Part shown: piece by piece, positions 46,037 through 57,597 of the stretch
Layout of the letters: every line of letters starts with the position of its first letter
How positions within the stretch are numbered: position 1 is the first letter of the stretch
DNA from: Cladorhizidae sp. MBARI D1340-BT2
Lineage: Eukaryota > Porifera > Demospongiae > Poecilosclerida > Cladorhizidae
Direction of reading: 5' to 3'
Assembly (NCBI GenBank): GCA_028752905.1
Contig: JAQNBH010000007.1
Span: 17,911,233-17,975,232 of the forward strand
DNA length: 64,000 nt
The notes under the pieces: generated by a model
What the model was told of the DNA's origin: nothing
Database searches by the model: none
Seen by the model: the letters and a program-made list of their open reading frames with translations, nothing else
Translations under genes and position numbers: made by a program

Positions 46037-48588
46037 GCAGGGCCGTATTTAAGGGGGGGGGCAGGGAGGGCAGTCGCCTCCCCCCTGTCCCCCTGATATA
46101 TTTGGCTACAAAATTCAGAGGCCCCCAAAAATTAGGTGGGCTTGGATGTCAAGAGTCACATAATCAGTACATGTATGATGTATAATTAATTAATTAAAAC
46201 ATCAACAGCTGTCAGTGTGCTAGCAGTGCAAAAAATATATTTGCCATCTGGCTGCCAGCAATTTATGCTGGAAAGCATTCCTTATTGGATGTCGATGACA
46301 AGCTAACACTCTTGACGTCCAAGTTTAAATTCCCACCTAATTTTGTGTTCCCTGTCACTTCAGGGAAAAGATTTAGTCTAAGCTGGACAGCCATGGTTGT
46401 GTTATAGCATATCAAATGATAGTGCATACTGTCTGCCATGCCTGTGCTTTGCAGTGTAGACACCAAATCCCCATTTTCTTCCCCCTGGGCTTTAATAAAT
46501 GGAAGAAAGCTCTTGGTAAGAAGAGCAGCTTATTTGACAAGCACAAGGAAAGTGAAGCACACAAGCTAGCAGATGAGAAAGCTTGTCGTTTCCTAAAAAC
46601 TCAACAACCTGGTTTAGATGTTGCTTCACTAATGGCAAAGAAGTGGTAATTCAGCAGGCCTGACTAGAAAGGCATTTTGTCATTCATTGATGTGGTTGTA
46701 GCCCTTGGTAAGAGAGGCATTGCTTTTCTAGGTAATTGGGACAAGATCACAAAAACGAAACTTCGCTTTTTTTGTGAACTGGAAGTCACAGATCTTAAAG
46801 AGCATTTTCAGCATGCTGCTAAAAATGCTAGGTATACTTCACCCCTAGTACAGAATACATATGCGAAGGCGCTATTCGTGAGAATATTTATCAATGATTT
46901 CATCATACTGGGGTCTCATGGCTGATAAAACTGAAGACCTTTCAAATGTGGAACAGGTTAGTATCTGTGCAAGGTTTGTTAATAATTGTGAAGTTTATGA
47001 AGAATTCCTGGGGTTTGCAAAGATGGATGCTCAAATGATTGCTGATGCTTTGCTCTCTACATTTCAGCAATGGGGATTGAATATGTCTTCTAGTTGGTCA
47101 AGGGTATGATGGAGCCTCTGTAATGAGTTCAAGTAGAAATGGAGTACAGGTAGCTGAAAAATATCCCCATGCCAGAAATGTTCATTGCCATTCACATGTT
47201 TTGAATCTTGCAATTTCCAGAAGTTGTACGGGTGTGCCATTATCCGTAACCTTTTTGATGATATCCAAAAGTTGACATGGTTTTTATCTGGTAGTGCCAA
47301 GCGTAAAGGTGTTTTTTTGAAGTTGCATCTACTGACCAAGGAAAAGAGCTTCTTGACTTCTTGAAGATGATGATGAGCTTAGTGAGTCTTTGACTGAAAT
47401 AGAAGCAGGTTCAAGCAGGTATCATGTGCCTAAATTTTGTGCCACCCATTGAATTGCAAGGGTGAGGACTCTTTCAGCTCTTTAGCCCAATATGTCACAT
47501 ATATGCGGCTTCTAGAAGATAGCCAATTTGTTGTCACACTGGTTGTTACACAGGCAGTTCATTGTTTCCTTAGTTCAGTGACACTAGCTTTACAAGATAA
47601 ATAGTGTGATCTTGCAGGGATGTAAACACTGCATTCAGGATGCCAGAAAAAATGACTGCTGGGAGAGTGTTTGGAGCAGAATTGAAATGCCTCGTCTATT
47701 AATTTAACAATTGTGAAACTACGAACTGCTACTGTTCAGCGCCATTGAGCCAATGCAGGGCAAGTTAGTCAGACTCCTTCTGATTACTACAGAATCAATT
47801 TATATTACCCATTTATTGACCATGTCGTTGAGCAGTTAGAAACACGATTTTCCAATGAGCATAAGGAAATTATTGCAGCAGCTGAATCTCTGATCCACCA
47901 CTATATTGAGTAGCAGTAAAATTGATAGTATCACTTCTTAATATGGGAAATTTATGTCCTTGGGGAAGAGAAGAGACTGACTTCCCTGTTGAAATAACTA
48001 AATGGAAAAAGTTTTATGGATCTGTTTCACCTAAAAGGATGCCAGGTACAGCTAGCTGTGCTCTCTCTGAGGGTAATCCTCAGTCATTCTCTGCAATTAA
48101 TAACATTTTAAGTCTTTTTAACTATACCTGTGGGAAGTGTATCTTGTGAGAGATCTTTTTCTGCTCTTCGTTGTCTAAAGCTTTGTACACGTTCTTCAAT
48201 GAAAGTAGAGAGGTTGAGTGAATTAGTGCTCTTGATTCATCGTGACACTGAATTTATTCCATCACCAGAGGATATTTATATATATTATATATACGAGGCT
48301 AAAAGAGAATACATGTATAAACACAGCATTAGAACACCTCAACAAAAACATACAGAAATGCAACAACAAAATGTCATGTTCACGGTTCTGATTAAAAATT
48401 TCAGAATCTGACTCATTTTTATTTCACTGACTTGTCTCCTGTTAGCCTTTCTTTCAGCACTTCACAAAATAGAAGTAGCTTCGGCATACTTCACACCTAT
48501 GGCCAATGGTACGCAACCGCCTCCCCAGTCAAATTTTCTTAGATAATCGCCCGCCCCCCCCGTCAAATTTTCCTAGATACGGCTCTGC
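46037..48588 (+). mobile_element. hAT-like element, degraded
   Basis: The left end GCAGGGCCGTAT and the right end (inward, other strand) GCAGAGCCGTAT differ at one base. The flanks are tttaa on both sides (46032-46036 and 48589-48593), again a 5-bp duplication; ctttaa is shared if one base is reassigned. A G-run (46052-46059) and a C-run (48551-48561) lie near the ends. A ZMYM-type hAT transposase relic runs on the + strand. Confidence 0.85.
46416..48300 (+). pseudogene. hAT transposase relic (ZMYM1-like)
   Basis: 46416-46649 holds the end of a TTF-type finger region (GFNKWKKALGKKSSLFDKHK, ESEAHKLA). 46894-47109 has the pre-catalytic part (KTEDLSNVEQVSICARFVNN). A fragment near 47080-47230 carries VKGMMEPL-type decay where the YDGA motif should be, plus HCHSHVLNLAIS. 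48130-48260 has SVSCERSFSALRCLKLCTRS and MKVERLSELVLL, the C-terminal dimerisation region. Multiple frame shifts make it inactive. Confidence 0.82.
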
Positions 48589-50629
48589 TTTAACCGCAGG
48601 TTATAAATTATAGCACAATTGCCACAATTGCCATTCTATGGTGCTTGTATGGAAGTGCTTGTATGGAAGAAAGACTTTCTTGAAGACAATCCAAATTATG
48701 CCCATTTTCATTATTGGCATGTGAGGTGAGCACAGATTGGACTCGATCTCATGAGAAAAATCATTAATTTTCGGAGTTTGAAACATCTGGGGAGAGCCAG
48801 GTTTCCACTGGAGGAATAGTGTGTGGTCAGAAGAGACATGACATGGTTGTTAGTTTGCAAACAAGACTGGATGTTGAAGCAGAGACATTTAGGTCATTAG
48901 TGGTTGTTTTGGATGGAAGGGAGAAAGGGGAGGCACCAGAAGAGATGAAGGTAGACCTAGAAGAGAGAAAGCATGATGAGGACGAGAGATGCAGTACTGA
49001 CCACTAATGACATAGAGATGATTGGAATTTTGGAGAAGAGAGAGGGGGGCGGTGATGTTTTGGGAAGGGCCTGGACACGTGGGGGTGATGTTGATCTCTT
49101 TACCAAGGATGTGAGTGACAAGCTCTTGAGGTGATGGGGGATAAGATGAGAGACTGAGGTGGTGGAGATATATGAAATGGGAGTAGGCAGCAGAGGAAAT
49201 TGACGGAAAAGACGACTAGTTTGGCGAATAAGGTTTAGATGCTTCGGAGAAAGGAGATCTAGAGTGGATATAGAAGTAAAATGCAACCGTTGGAAAGGAT
49301 CGTCATTGTGACATGGGATCTGACAGGAGGGGAAACTGAAGAAACAGAAAATGCTGCATGGGAAGACTGTTCAACCTTGCAGTTGGGATGGTTGGGTTGG
49401 ATGGCCTTAGGGGTGGAGGTTTGGAAGTGGAAAGTCTGCTGAGAGGGAGAAAACCTTTCCTGCATGGTGTCCTGTTAATGAATCTGCTGTTTTGGAGTAG
49501 GAACGGGAGGGTCTGGAGATTGGTTTCCAGATTACACACTTTGGTGGCATTGGTTTCCAGATTACACACTTTGGTGGCCTAGAAGTACTAGGTGAAGGTT
49601 TAGCACTGAGGACAGACAAAAGAATGTGCTTCTGCAAGAGTGATGATGGAAATACTGACATAGTTGCAGTGAGATCAGGTCTTGCTAATATTAATCATAT
49701 CTCTCTCATCTGAATTGGCATCACATATGCATTGAGAATGTTTGCAGCAACAGGACCTTGATTGGTTTCCTGTTACCAAGGAGCACTAGCAGTAGGTAAC
49801 CGACGTTAGCCAAATGGAGGTTGAAGAGCAGGAGAAATGACGACAACCATAGCTATGAAAGGTGACTGTGAAGTGATGAAGTCAAGTAGTGAAATAACCT
49901 GCTAGAGGCAAGGTTGATTTACAATTGATATCATTGTGGAGGACGTGACATGGTCTAGTTCAGAAAAAAAAAATGAGCCTTAATAAGCCTTAACATGAAG
50001 GAACAGAGTAGGGTTAGATGTGAGCAAATGTGCCATGTGAGATGGGGGAGGGGAGTTCTTCACAAGGAGTGAATCTGACATGGAAGGAAAAGTAATCACA
50101 TCCTTCACTAATACCAGGTTTGACCCTTAATAAGCCTTCACAAGAAGGAACAGAGTAGGGTTAGATGTGAGCAGATGTGCCATGTGAGATGGGGTAGGGG
50201 AGTTCTTCACAAGGAAATCTGACATGGAAGGAAAAGTAGTCACATCCTTCACTAATACCACCCCTTATTGACTGTCCTGGACTTTTCTCATTCTGCCCTT
50301 CCTCAGGGAATTCCAAACAAGGCTGTCTGCACACTGGGGATCAGATCAACTGGCTTTTGTTCATATCTCCCTCAGTCTCACTGATGAATATGCACTAGCT
50401 ACCCTTCAACACCGTAACTTTGCAAAAGTAGAACTGTCCGCAGCAAGATGCGATGCGACAAGCGAAGCAGGGAACCCCGTAACATCAGTACTGGCTCTTG
50501 GCTAGTTAACCACCCCCTAGCATGACTAGCCAGGACCCACAACAACTTTTCCAGGCTCTTTTATGAAGGAGGCGTGGTCTTCAGGGATTTCCACTCGCCT
50601 ACTCGCTCCGTTTTCAATTCTCGACTATA
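48589..50629. other. Intergenic region upstream of METTL13
   Basis: Purine-rich sequence with no recognised gene. A 30-bp unit with ttggtttccagattacacac is duplicated at 49516-49575. 50570-50629 should contain the METTL13 5' untranslated region, but no core promoter motif is recognised. Confidence 0.45.
49982..50262. repeat. Tandem duplication, two copies of about 140 bp
   Basis: aataagccttaacatgaagg through catccttcactaatacca (49982-50118) recurs at 50129-50262 with small deletions (agtg missing, one base changes). Confidence 0.9.
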
Positions 50630-51271
50630 ATGAGTGGCCTTCTTCCTAGGTCCAGCGCTCGGGACTTCCAGCTGAAGGGTTACTGGGATACTTTTTTTAC
50701 TAAGAGAAGTTCAGCTTTTGAGTGGTATGGTGAATACTTAGATCTCTGCCACATTCTCCACAAATATCTCAAGCCTTCAAGTTCCATCCTGGTTGCAGGA
50801 TGCGGCAACTCCAGGTTGAGCGAGGATCTCTACGATGCCGGATTTCACTCCATCATAAACATTGACATATCCAGCGTTGTCATCCAACAGATGAAATCCA
50901 GGAATGACAACCAAATGGAGTTTGTCAAGATGGATGTCTTGGATATGAAGTTTGACGCTTCTTCATTTGACTGTGTGTTGGATAAGGGGACCCTTGATGC
51001 TATATTTAGTTCTACTGACGATGCCACTGTACAGAAGGTTCACACACTGTTCGACGAGATATGGCGGGTGCTTAAAGTTGCAGGCCGTTATATATGTATC
51101 ACACTAGCCCAGGAACATATCCTGTCCGAGTTCCTAAAATGTTTTGGAACTGGTTGGCTCCTCAGAGTTCATAAGGTCATTTTGGGAGGTGAAACGGAGT
51201 CAGTTGGAGGGGCCCTACCAGTGTTTGTGTTTATCTGCACCAAGATGACTCAGAGGGCACAGAACATCAAG
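50630..51271 (+). CDS. METTL13 (eEF1A methyltransferase), exon 1
   Basis: The ATG at 50630 opens 214 codons ending at AAG before the donor gtacag. The protein starts MSGLLPRSSARDFQLKGYWD and contains FEWYGEYLDLCHILHKYLKP, the SAM-binding motif I ILVAGCGNSRLSEDLYDAG, the acidic post-I NIDIS, and the family-specific DKGTLDAIFSS. In animals this N-terminal 7-beta-strand domain methylates Lys55 of eEF1A; a second, C-terminal domain methylates the eEF1A N-terminus. Only the first domain is in the window. The exon is open throughout and looks functional. The following 6.3-kb intron holds a near-intact hAT transposon and a pogo element. Confidence 0.94.
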
Positions 51272-52400
51272 GTACAGTAGCAGTGCACATTCATAGGAGC
51301 TGTTGACCCTGTGTCCATATTTAGAGACAATTCCCTCCCCCCCCCCCCCCCCAGGAATAATCACCATTAGAATAAAAATACAATAAAGTGGAGTTTGGTG
51401 TACTGCTCCATTGACGTAAGGAGATGATCATTTGTGACGTGCCAGCCATTTTTTTTCCTATTTTCTTTTTGGCCCACTTGTCCCGTCAAACTAGAAGTGA
51501 GTTTTCTGACTGATGATCCGTCAGTCTGCTGGGCATGGGGAGGGACCCCCCTCCCTCCCTCCCTCTGTGCTTTGCGTATACAGTTCATCATTTCTTGTTA
51601 ACAATGTTTGAATTTGTGTCTAGGCGCTTACGACCTGAGGCAGGAGAGGGTTTGACCCACGTCTGACTAGGTACCCATGTCTGACTAGGTACCCATGTCT
51701 GACTAGGTGTGGTGGTGGTATTATAAAGTATTGTATCTTTGCACACATTCATACTATGGTCTTGACTTATAGCTATCCTATGCTTGATGCTGGAAAATAG
51801 CGATTAAAAAAGAGTTTTGAAGGGGAGATTTCACTTCCAAAGCTGCAATTCCAAAAGATAAACGTTTATTGCAAAACAAAAAATGCCTACTGCATTGGCT
51901 ATGCATTGGCTACATTTGGTGTATAAATCAGTACCGTAGCATGAATGTGTTCAAAGATAAGGTACTTTAAAATAGAAACACATGTTTTCAGACCCTCTCC
52001 CATCTTGCTAGCTGCCTGCTGTAGCATTGTTTGGGGTTATTTTGCTACAACCGCCACACAAACGGTTATGTTTTCACCCTATTTGTTGTATGTTTATTAA
52101 CAAACATTATGGATGGATTTCTGCGACATTTTTATAGACAGGTCAAGGGTCAATCCATTAAACTTTGGTGTTGATTCGAGGTTTAAAGGTCACTAGAAGC
52201 AAGAAATGGCATGGCACTGGATATGTTGTTAGCAGTTTAGGAATATATATACACACACCATCTTTGGCATTGGCAATGGTAGCTGACAAATTATTCAACA
52301 TTGCAATGTTCCCAACAAACTACACTGGCTAAATTAGAGCTTGCAAGCAGTTTGCTGGCTAAGCTGACCCCCAGAGCCACTTTCTGATGGGAACGATTAT
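51272..52400. other. METTL13 intron 1, first part
   Basis: No gene is recognised. There is a C-run at 51339-51354 and three copies of tgactaggtacccatgtc at about 51663-51705. Confidence 0.5.
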
Positions 52401-52915
52401 GAAAGAATATTATTATTTTATGCATTTATTATTGATTCATTTTATATATACATATTTTATTTATTAATTATTTGTTTATTTGTTTATTTATATATATATA
52501 TTGTTTGTTTATTATTATTATTGTTGTCGTCATCATCATCATCATTATATTATTATTGTTGTTGTTGTTATTATTATTATTATTTTTTTTTTTCTTATTT
52601 TTTTATATTTTTTTTTTTCCTTCCCCTCTTCTTTTCCCTTTCCACATTTGGTTCACGGTTCACTTGTGCCAATTCACGTGCTGGACGCGCCGAGTGGTTT
52701 TGTAGCATGTAGTGAATAGTTAGATACCGGTATATATATAGCAGGCTCACGTGAGTCCTAGCGTCTGATGAAGGCTAGTCGAAACATCAAGAGAATATAA
52801 TTTCAAGTTGATTATTGAGAAGGTTATTGTAATAATGATAATGATAATAATGATGATAATATAATAATGATGATAATATGATGATAATGATAATAATAAT
52901 AATCAAACAAATAGG
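52400..52915 (+). mobile_element. Penelope-like element terminal fragment
   Basis: An AT-rich stretch with ATT/ATC-type repeats (52500-52590) is followed by acgtgctggacgcgccgag (compare acgtgaaccagatgtgg on the complement near 32740). Then come a hammerhead-like motif and tttcaagttgattattgaga, the same end as at 32560-32600 on the other strand, and then another ATA/ATG-type repeat (52830-52905). No coding part remains. Confidence 0.65.
52750..52802 (+). ncRNA. Hammerhead-like motif, stem II shortened
   Basis: CUGAUGA (52765-52771), then AGGCUAGUC, then GAAAC (52781-52785) and AUC. Compared with the copy at 32600-32655, nine bases (agagcatct) are missing from stem II, leaving at most two weak pairs. 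Core bases are kept, but folding is doubtful. Confidence 0.5.
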
Positions 52916-53099
52916 GGTGAAATGGTGGGAAAAATAGAATCTCTTCAAGCCTTGGGTACAGAGTACAAGCCTTGGGTACATTGTATCGCTCTTACTTCTC
53001 TCCCAGTTCAACGAGACTTTGCTATGCAAGTTAGTCATCCTCTGCTTGACGCTTACCTTAGATGTAGCGGACCTGCTGAGCCATGAAAGCAAACCCTCT

Positions 53100-55617
53100 C
53101 AGGGTTTTATCTGGGGATATTGTTTTGGGGGGGAAACATTGGACAAATGTGTTAATTGCCACACGTGGTTCTTAATATGCCAATAACACTAAGTGCAGTG
53201 GGCTAGGTTTGTCTGGAGAGCACATGGAAGCTATAGCATGCTCTTTGATTGCTTTAAAATGGACCTAAGAAAGTATTTTACTAAGAAAATACCTGTGCTT
53301 GACCCTGATTGCTCCACTAGTTCAAGAAATAAGCCTGAAACTGATGTAAGTGCTGGACTGCACTCTTTTGAGTCTGGTGGTGATGAATCTGACAATAATG
53401 CAAGTTTGTCTGACACTGAAATGGATAATCCTCCAAAAAGGAAGAAAGTGGAAAAAACTAGCAGAAAGGAACAAGTCAAGCAATCAAAGAAAAGAATGTC
53501 TTTCAATTCAAGGTTGTTACAAGACTTCCCTTGGGTTCGACACGATTCAGCAATTGATGGGGCATTCTGTACCATCTGTGGGGGAAAGCCTCCCCTTCAA
53601 GTTCGAGGAGCTTGGGTACATGAGCCATTTAGAGCTTGGAAAAAGGCCAGAGAGAAAATGCAAGAGCATACTAAGTCCAACTGGCACAAGGAGGCATGTT
53701 TACTGGCTTTAGAACACGAGCATTCCCAGAGAGAAGGTACGATTATTGAGCAGATACAGTCTGTTTCAAGAAGACAACGAGATGAAAATCGTACTGTTGT
53801 GAAGAAATTGTTACGGTGCACCTATTTGGCCAAAAATAGAATTGCCCATACAACTAACTTTGCTGATCTAGTTGAACTGGTAATTGCTTGTGGAGCTAAT
53901 GATCTTCAGCTGTTTGTTCATGATGAAGTGCGTAGGAATGCTATGTATACATCCACAACTGCCACTACCGATTTTGTTACTGCCATTGCTCTTTGGGTAG
54001 AAGAAGGGCTCCTACAGAGTTTAAAAGAGTCTCCCTACTTCACTCTAATGGGGGATGAATGCACTGACGTGGCGTCCATGGAAGAGCTATCCTTGTGTTT
54101 CAGGTGGCTAAGAGATGGCAAACCCGAAGAGCACTTTCTTGAGGTGATACATGTCAAAAGGGCGAATGCTGAAACCATCACTTCAGCCATTACCACCTAC
54201 CTAGGAGACAAGGGAATCAATGTGAAGTGTATGCGAGGAATGGGTTTTGATGGTGCCGCCACATTTTCAGGAAGAAAGACAGGAGTCCAGACACGGCTAT
54301 CTCCACATGCCATATTCATTCACTGCAGGAATCATTTGCTACAATTAGCATGTGTACAAGCAGCAAATCAAGTTCCACGCATCAAACGGGTATACAATAA
54401 CCTCACAACTCTATGGAAATTGTTCTATTACTCCCCCAAAAAGGCAGAGCAGCTGAAGGAGATTCAAGCAGTTCTCAATATGCCCCAGCTAAAAATGCTT
54501 AAACCTACTGACACCCGCTGGCTGTCGCATGAAAACACAATCAGGTCAGCTAAAAGATCATACATTGCAATAGTTGTGGCGTTTGAATCAATTTATGAGG
54601 AGTCTGGTGATGCTGAAGCTCATGGTCTGTCTCTACTTCTCAGAAAGCTGGAAACAGTAGCATCCATTTACATGCTTTCTGAGGTGCTTGGCAGCATTGC
54701 AAGGCTTTGTAGAGCCTTACAGACAAAGGGCTTTGATCTTGTTCAAGTTCCGTTGGCAGTATCTTCGACTCTTCAGGAATTGCATGCTATTCAAGTATCT
54801 CCTACAGACTCTGCATGGTATGCCAGTCTAAAGGAAGTTATTCCAGACCTTCAACTGTCTGGTATTGCTATGGAGTCCTTCGAAGAAACCTTGAGCACTT
54901 TCCACACTCGGGTAATAAATCCTTTCATTACACATCTAACTGAGAATATTAACAACAGATTTGCTGATGGTAAGGATTTATTAGTTGCATTTTCAATTTT
55001 TGATCCACGTCACTTGCCACCTGAATCTGATCAAAGATACAGAGAGTATGGTAAAGACAAGTTAATTCAACTTTGTCGACAGCCAATCGGAAGTAGACGA
55101 CAACGGCAAAGTGGTTAAGTTTGATCCTGATATTGACTCTGAGCTGGTTATGGAAGAATGGATGACGTACAGACGCCTTTTAAACTCACAAAAAGGAGTC
55201 CGAAACATGCAAGAGGGGATAGAGGAAGTCCTTAAAAGTCCTATCTACAGGCAAATGTTTCCTAACATTGTGAAGCTAATGTCAATCTTACTTTGTCTTC
55301 CAGTAAGCACTGCTTCAGTAGAGCGTAGCTTTTCAGCAATGAAAACTGTCAAAACAAGGCTACGAAATAGACTTGCTGATTCAAGCCTTAGCAATTTGAT
55401 GAAAATAGTCATTGAAGGACCAGATAAATTATCTGATATAGACTTAGATAAAATTGTGACTATATGGAGCACGATTAAGACAAGAGCTTTACATGTTTAG
55501 TTATGTATTTCATTATGCAACTTCATAAAAAAAATTAATGAGTGGGAGGGGAGGGTGGGGGGGGGAAACATTGGGGGGGAAACATACCCCGGTCTCCCCC
55601 CCCCAGATAAAACCCTG
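53100..55617 (+). mobile_element. Near-complete hAT transposon with 5-bp target duplication
   Basis: 2518 bp with terminal inverted repeats CAGGGTTTTATCTGGGG (53100-53116) and its complement (ccccagataaaaccctg, ending 55617), flanked by cctct on both sides (53095-53099 and 55618-55622). It carries one transposase gene in two overlapping frames. It inserted in METTL13 intron 1 in the sense orientation. It is the probable full-length relative of the short element at 16731-17502, which has the same ends and a matching C-terminal coding fragment. Confidence 0.96.
53259..55500 (+). pseudogene. hAT transposase, intact but for one frame change
   Basis: The ATG at 53259 (MDLRKYFTKKIPVLDPD) was chosen over an upstream GTG because the same N-terminus occurs in the hAT at 11598. 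Order: acidic linker; TTF/BED-like zinc finger (FCTICGG ... SNWHKEACL, residues about 100-150); first catalytic aspartate in LMGDECTDVASMEELSLCFR (about residue 265); second in GMGFDGAATFSG (about 329); HCRNHLLQLACV (about 354), the C-x2-H motif of hATs; and a C-terminal dimerisation region at 55255-55400 (LPVSTASVERSFSAMKTVKT). The frame ends at 55118, and the rest continues in the +1 frame (55111-55500), implying a one-base change between about 55076 and 55110. Otherwise no stops are seen, so the copy is young; the break could be a sequence error. Confidence 0.9.
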
Positions 55618-55768
55618 CCTCTTGTCAAACTCTTTCAGAACGAGGATGTGATGTGCGGTGGTATCCCTTCCCCCCTGAGCGTGGCATTTCTAGTGGCTAA
55701 CTGAAACAACAAAAGTTTGGCACTGAAATCTTTCCCACAACGAAACCATTAATCCTTGTACACAAGTA

Positions 55769-56302
55769 CAGTAGGATGTCAGTTATCCGGACAGGTTGGG
55801 ACCGGAAGGTGTCTGGATAACTGAAGTTTCTGGATAACTGAAGTCACTAGTTGTACACAAAGGTGTACACGAATATAATGTTAAAAGAGTGTATGTACAC
55901 ATGTATAATGTGCATTAGTCATGTTTACAGTGCATGTAATCACTGATTTTTGTCTGTTTTTGTGTTGACTAAATCATAAACTGTAGATTTTCCCATGTTA
56001 AATTCTGCAGCTACACTAGAAAAGCTTCTCCCATTCTTAATGTAGTCACATATTTTTAGCTTATCTTCAATGTTCAAAACAACTCTCTTTCTTTTCTTCC
56101 CAGCTTACCTAGCAAGAAATGAGCAGCTGCATCTCAGCACATGCAGATCATGTGTTGATTAGTACCCTAATGTGATGATTGTTGCTTGGGACCAAAGTAC
56201 ATGTACACTGTACTGTACATGTACAGTGTATGTACATGTACACCTGTTCCGGTTAACTGAAGTTTCCGGATAACTGGAGTCCGGATAACTGACATCCTAC
56301 TG
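55769..56302 (-). mobile_element. pogo/Tigger-type element, non-autonomous
   Basis: 534 bp with long perfect terminal inverted repeats starting CAGTAGGATGTCAGTTATCC, flanked by TA on both sides (55767-55768 and 56303-56304), the Tc1/mariner-pogo target duplication. Near the right end is a self-complementary stretch of gtacatgtac and acagtgt motifs (56200-56243). It contains only the start of a pogo-type transposase on the - strand. Confidence 0.92.
55955..56105 (-). pseudogene. pogo-type CENP-B/HTH N-terminal fragment
   Basis: Reads KKRKRVVLNIEDKLKICDYI then KNGRSFSSVAAEFNMGKSTV and YDLV on the - strand. This is the first helix-turn-helix of CENP-B/jerky/Tigger transposases, which binds the element ends. 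The second HTH and the DDE domain are deleted. Confidence 0.85.
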
Positions 56303-57286
56303 TAGTACACAAAGTCTTGGGACTAGTCAGAGCCAGACTTGTGTTAATTGTGACTAAAGAGGGAAGTGGATGCGACACATGAACATGCTAATCTGGAATA
56401 CTTCGTGTTTGGATTGGAATTTCATGTAAATTCCCCCCCCCCCCCCCTTGTGGACAAGAGATGACATTACAGCTGTTCCATTTGGACTGCACACCTACCA
56501 TTCTCCCGCGTTTAGCTTCAAGGTGAAACTATATAGTATGAGGTTACTTGGTCACTTCTCGAAGCTAGCTCTTCTTCCCTGCCGCTGGTGTGCACGCAAA
56601 CACTGTCACTCCACCATCTTGCTGCCTTCCTGCTGCCACGCCCCCACCCCTCCCAATCACTCGTTTTAGTAACAAGTCCAATCTGTTATTATTTTCTTAG
56701 TTTAGTCTATGAACCATGATTGAAGTATGCGGTAAAACGCGCGGGTGGGAAATTATTTTTTGAAATTAATTTTCCACCCTTGCACTTGACCACGCGCTTG
56801 ACCATGTACTTACGTTTTAGCACCTAATGAAAACACTCATCGTATAGAGAGTAGAGCTTCCTCCAGCCACTGGTGCTAATTTCAACCATCTTGCACTTTC
56901 CAAATAGGAGCTACTGCAGAAAGCTTGGGCATGCTGGTTCTGAGGCCCCAAATTTTGACTGCCTGTACCTTGGGTATGGTCGTACCTATGCAACAGTTTT
57001 TAGTATCAAAAGAGAGCACATAGAGAGACCTATCTGTTGAGCTACTGTATATATCAAGTTCATAGAGTGCAGTGAATACAGAATTTATGGAACTCCAAAG
57101 TCGTAACCACAGTTACTTTGGATTTCTCAAGCTGTATACAATCAAATGGGTGGCTAAAAAGTATCATAACTCAAGAATGGTTGACAATAATGAGTTGAAA
57201 CTTTGCAGTTTGTATAGTAGGGAAGGATCAAGGAATTTTTTTTTTGAGGAATAAAAAAAAGAGGTCTACACTCCCCTTATGCTATA
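56303..57286. other. METTL13 intron 1, later part
   Basis: No gene is recognised. A C-run lies at 56433-56448, and a gapped inverted repeat pairs ggtgggaaatta (56741-56753) with ttaattttccaccc (56765-56779). Confidence 0.5.
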
Positions 57287-57490
57287 CAGGGTTTCATTTA
57301 GAAAATTGTCCAAGGGGTGGGGAGGGGGGGGGTCTGGATATTAAGGGGGGGGGGGGCATAATGGTTAAAGATGTGACAAAGTTTCTAATGAATTTTAATA
57401 ATACAATTTCCAGGGGGGGGGGGGGGGGGGCAAAAAGGTTCCAAGGGGTGTCATCCCCCCCCCCCCCCCCCCCCCCTAAATGCAACCCTG
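57287..57490. mobile_element. hAT-like MITE rich in G- and C-runs
   Basis: 204 bp with inverted ends CAGGGTTTCATTTA (left) and CAGGGTTGCATTTA (right, other strand). The left half holds several long G-runs and the right half a C-run of about 23, so the single-stranded element could fold into a G:C hairpin. No clear target duplication is visible (ctata versus cattg). Confidence 0.7.
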
Positions 57491-57597
57491 CATTGAATGA
57501 GTGACTCTTCAAGCCATGTGTTGATGGGTTGATGGGCAGTGTTGTTGTTGCTGTGTGTGGTGGCCCAAACTCTCCTTCATTGTCATCAACTCTGCAG

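Noticed and set aside
53193..53258. Upstream start of the 53259 transposase
   Set aside because: The frame extends to a GTG at 53193, but the ATG at 53259 matches the N-terminus of the related hAT at 11598.
55111..55500. Separate 129-codon gene after the transposase
   Set aside because: It encodes the hAT dimerisation region in the +1 frame and belongs to the same transposase, split by a one-base change.
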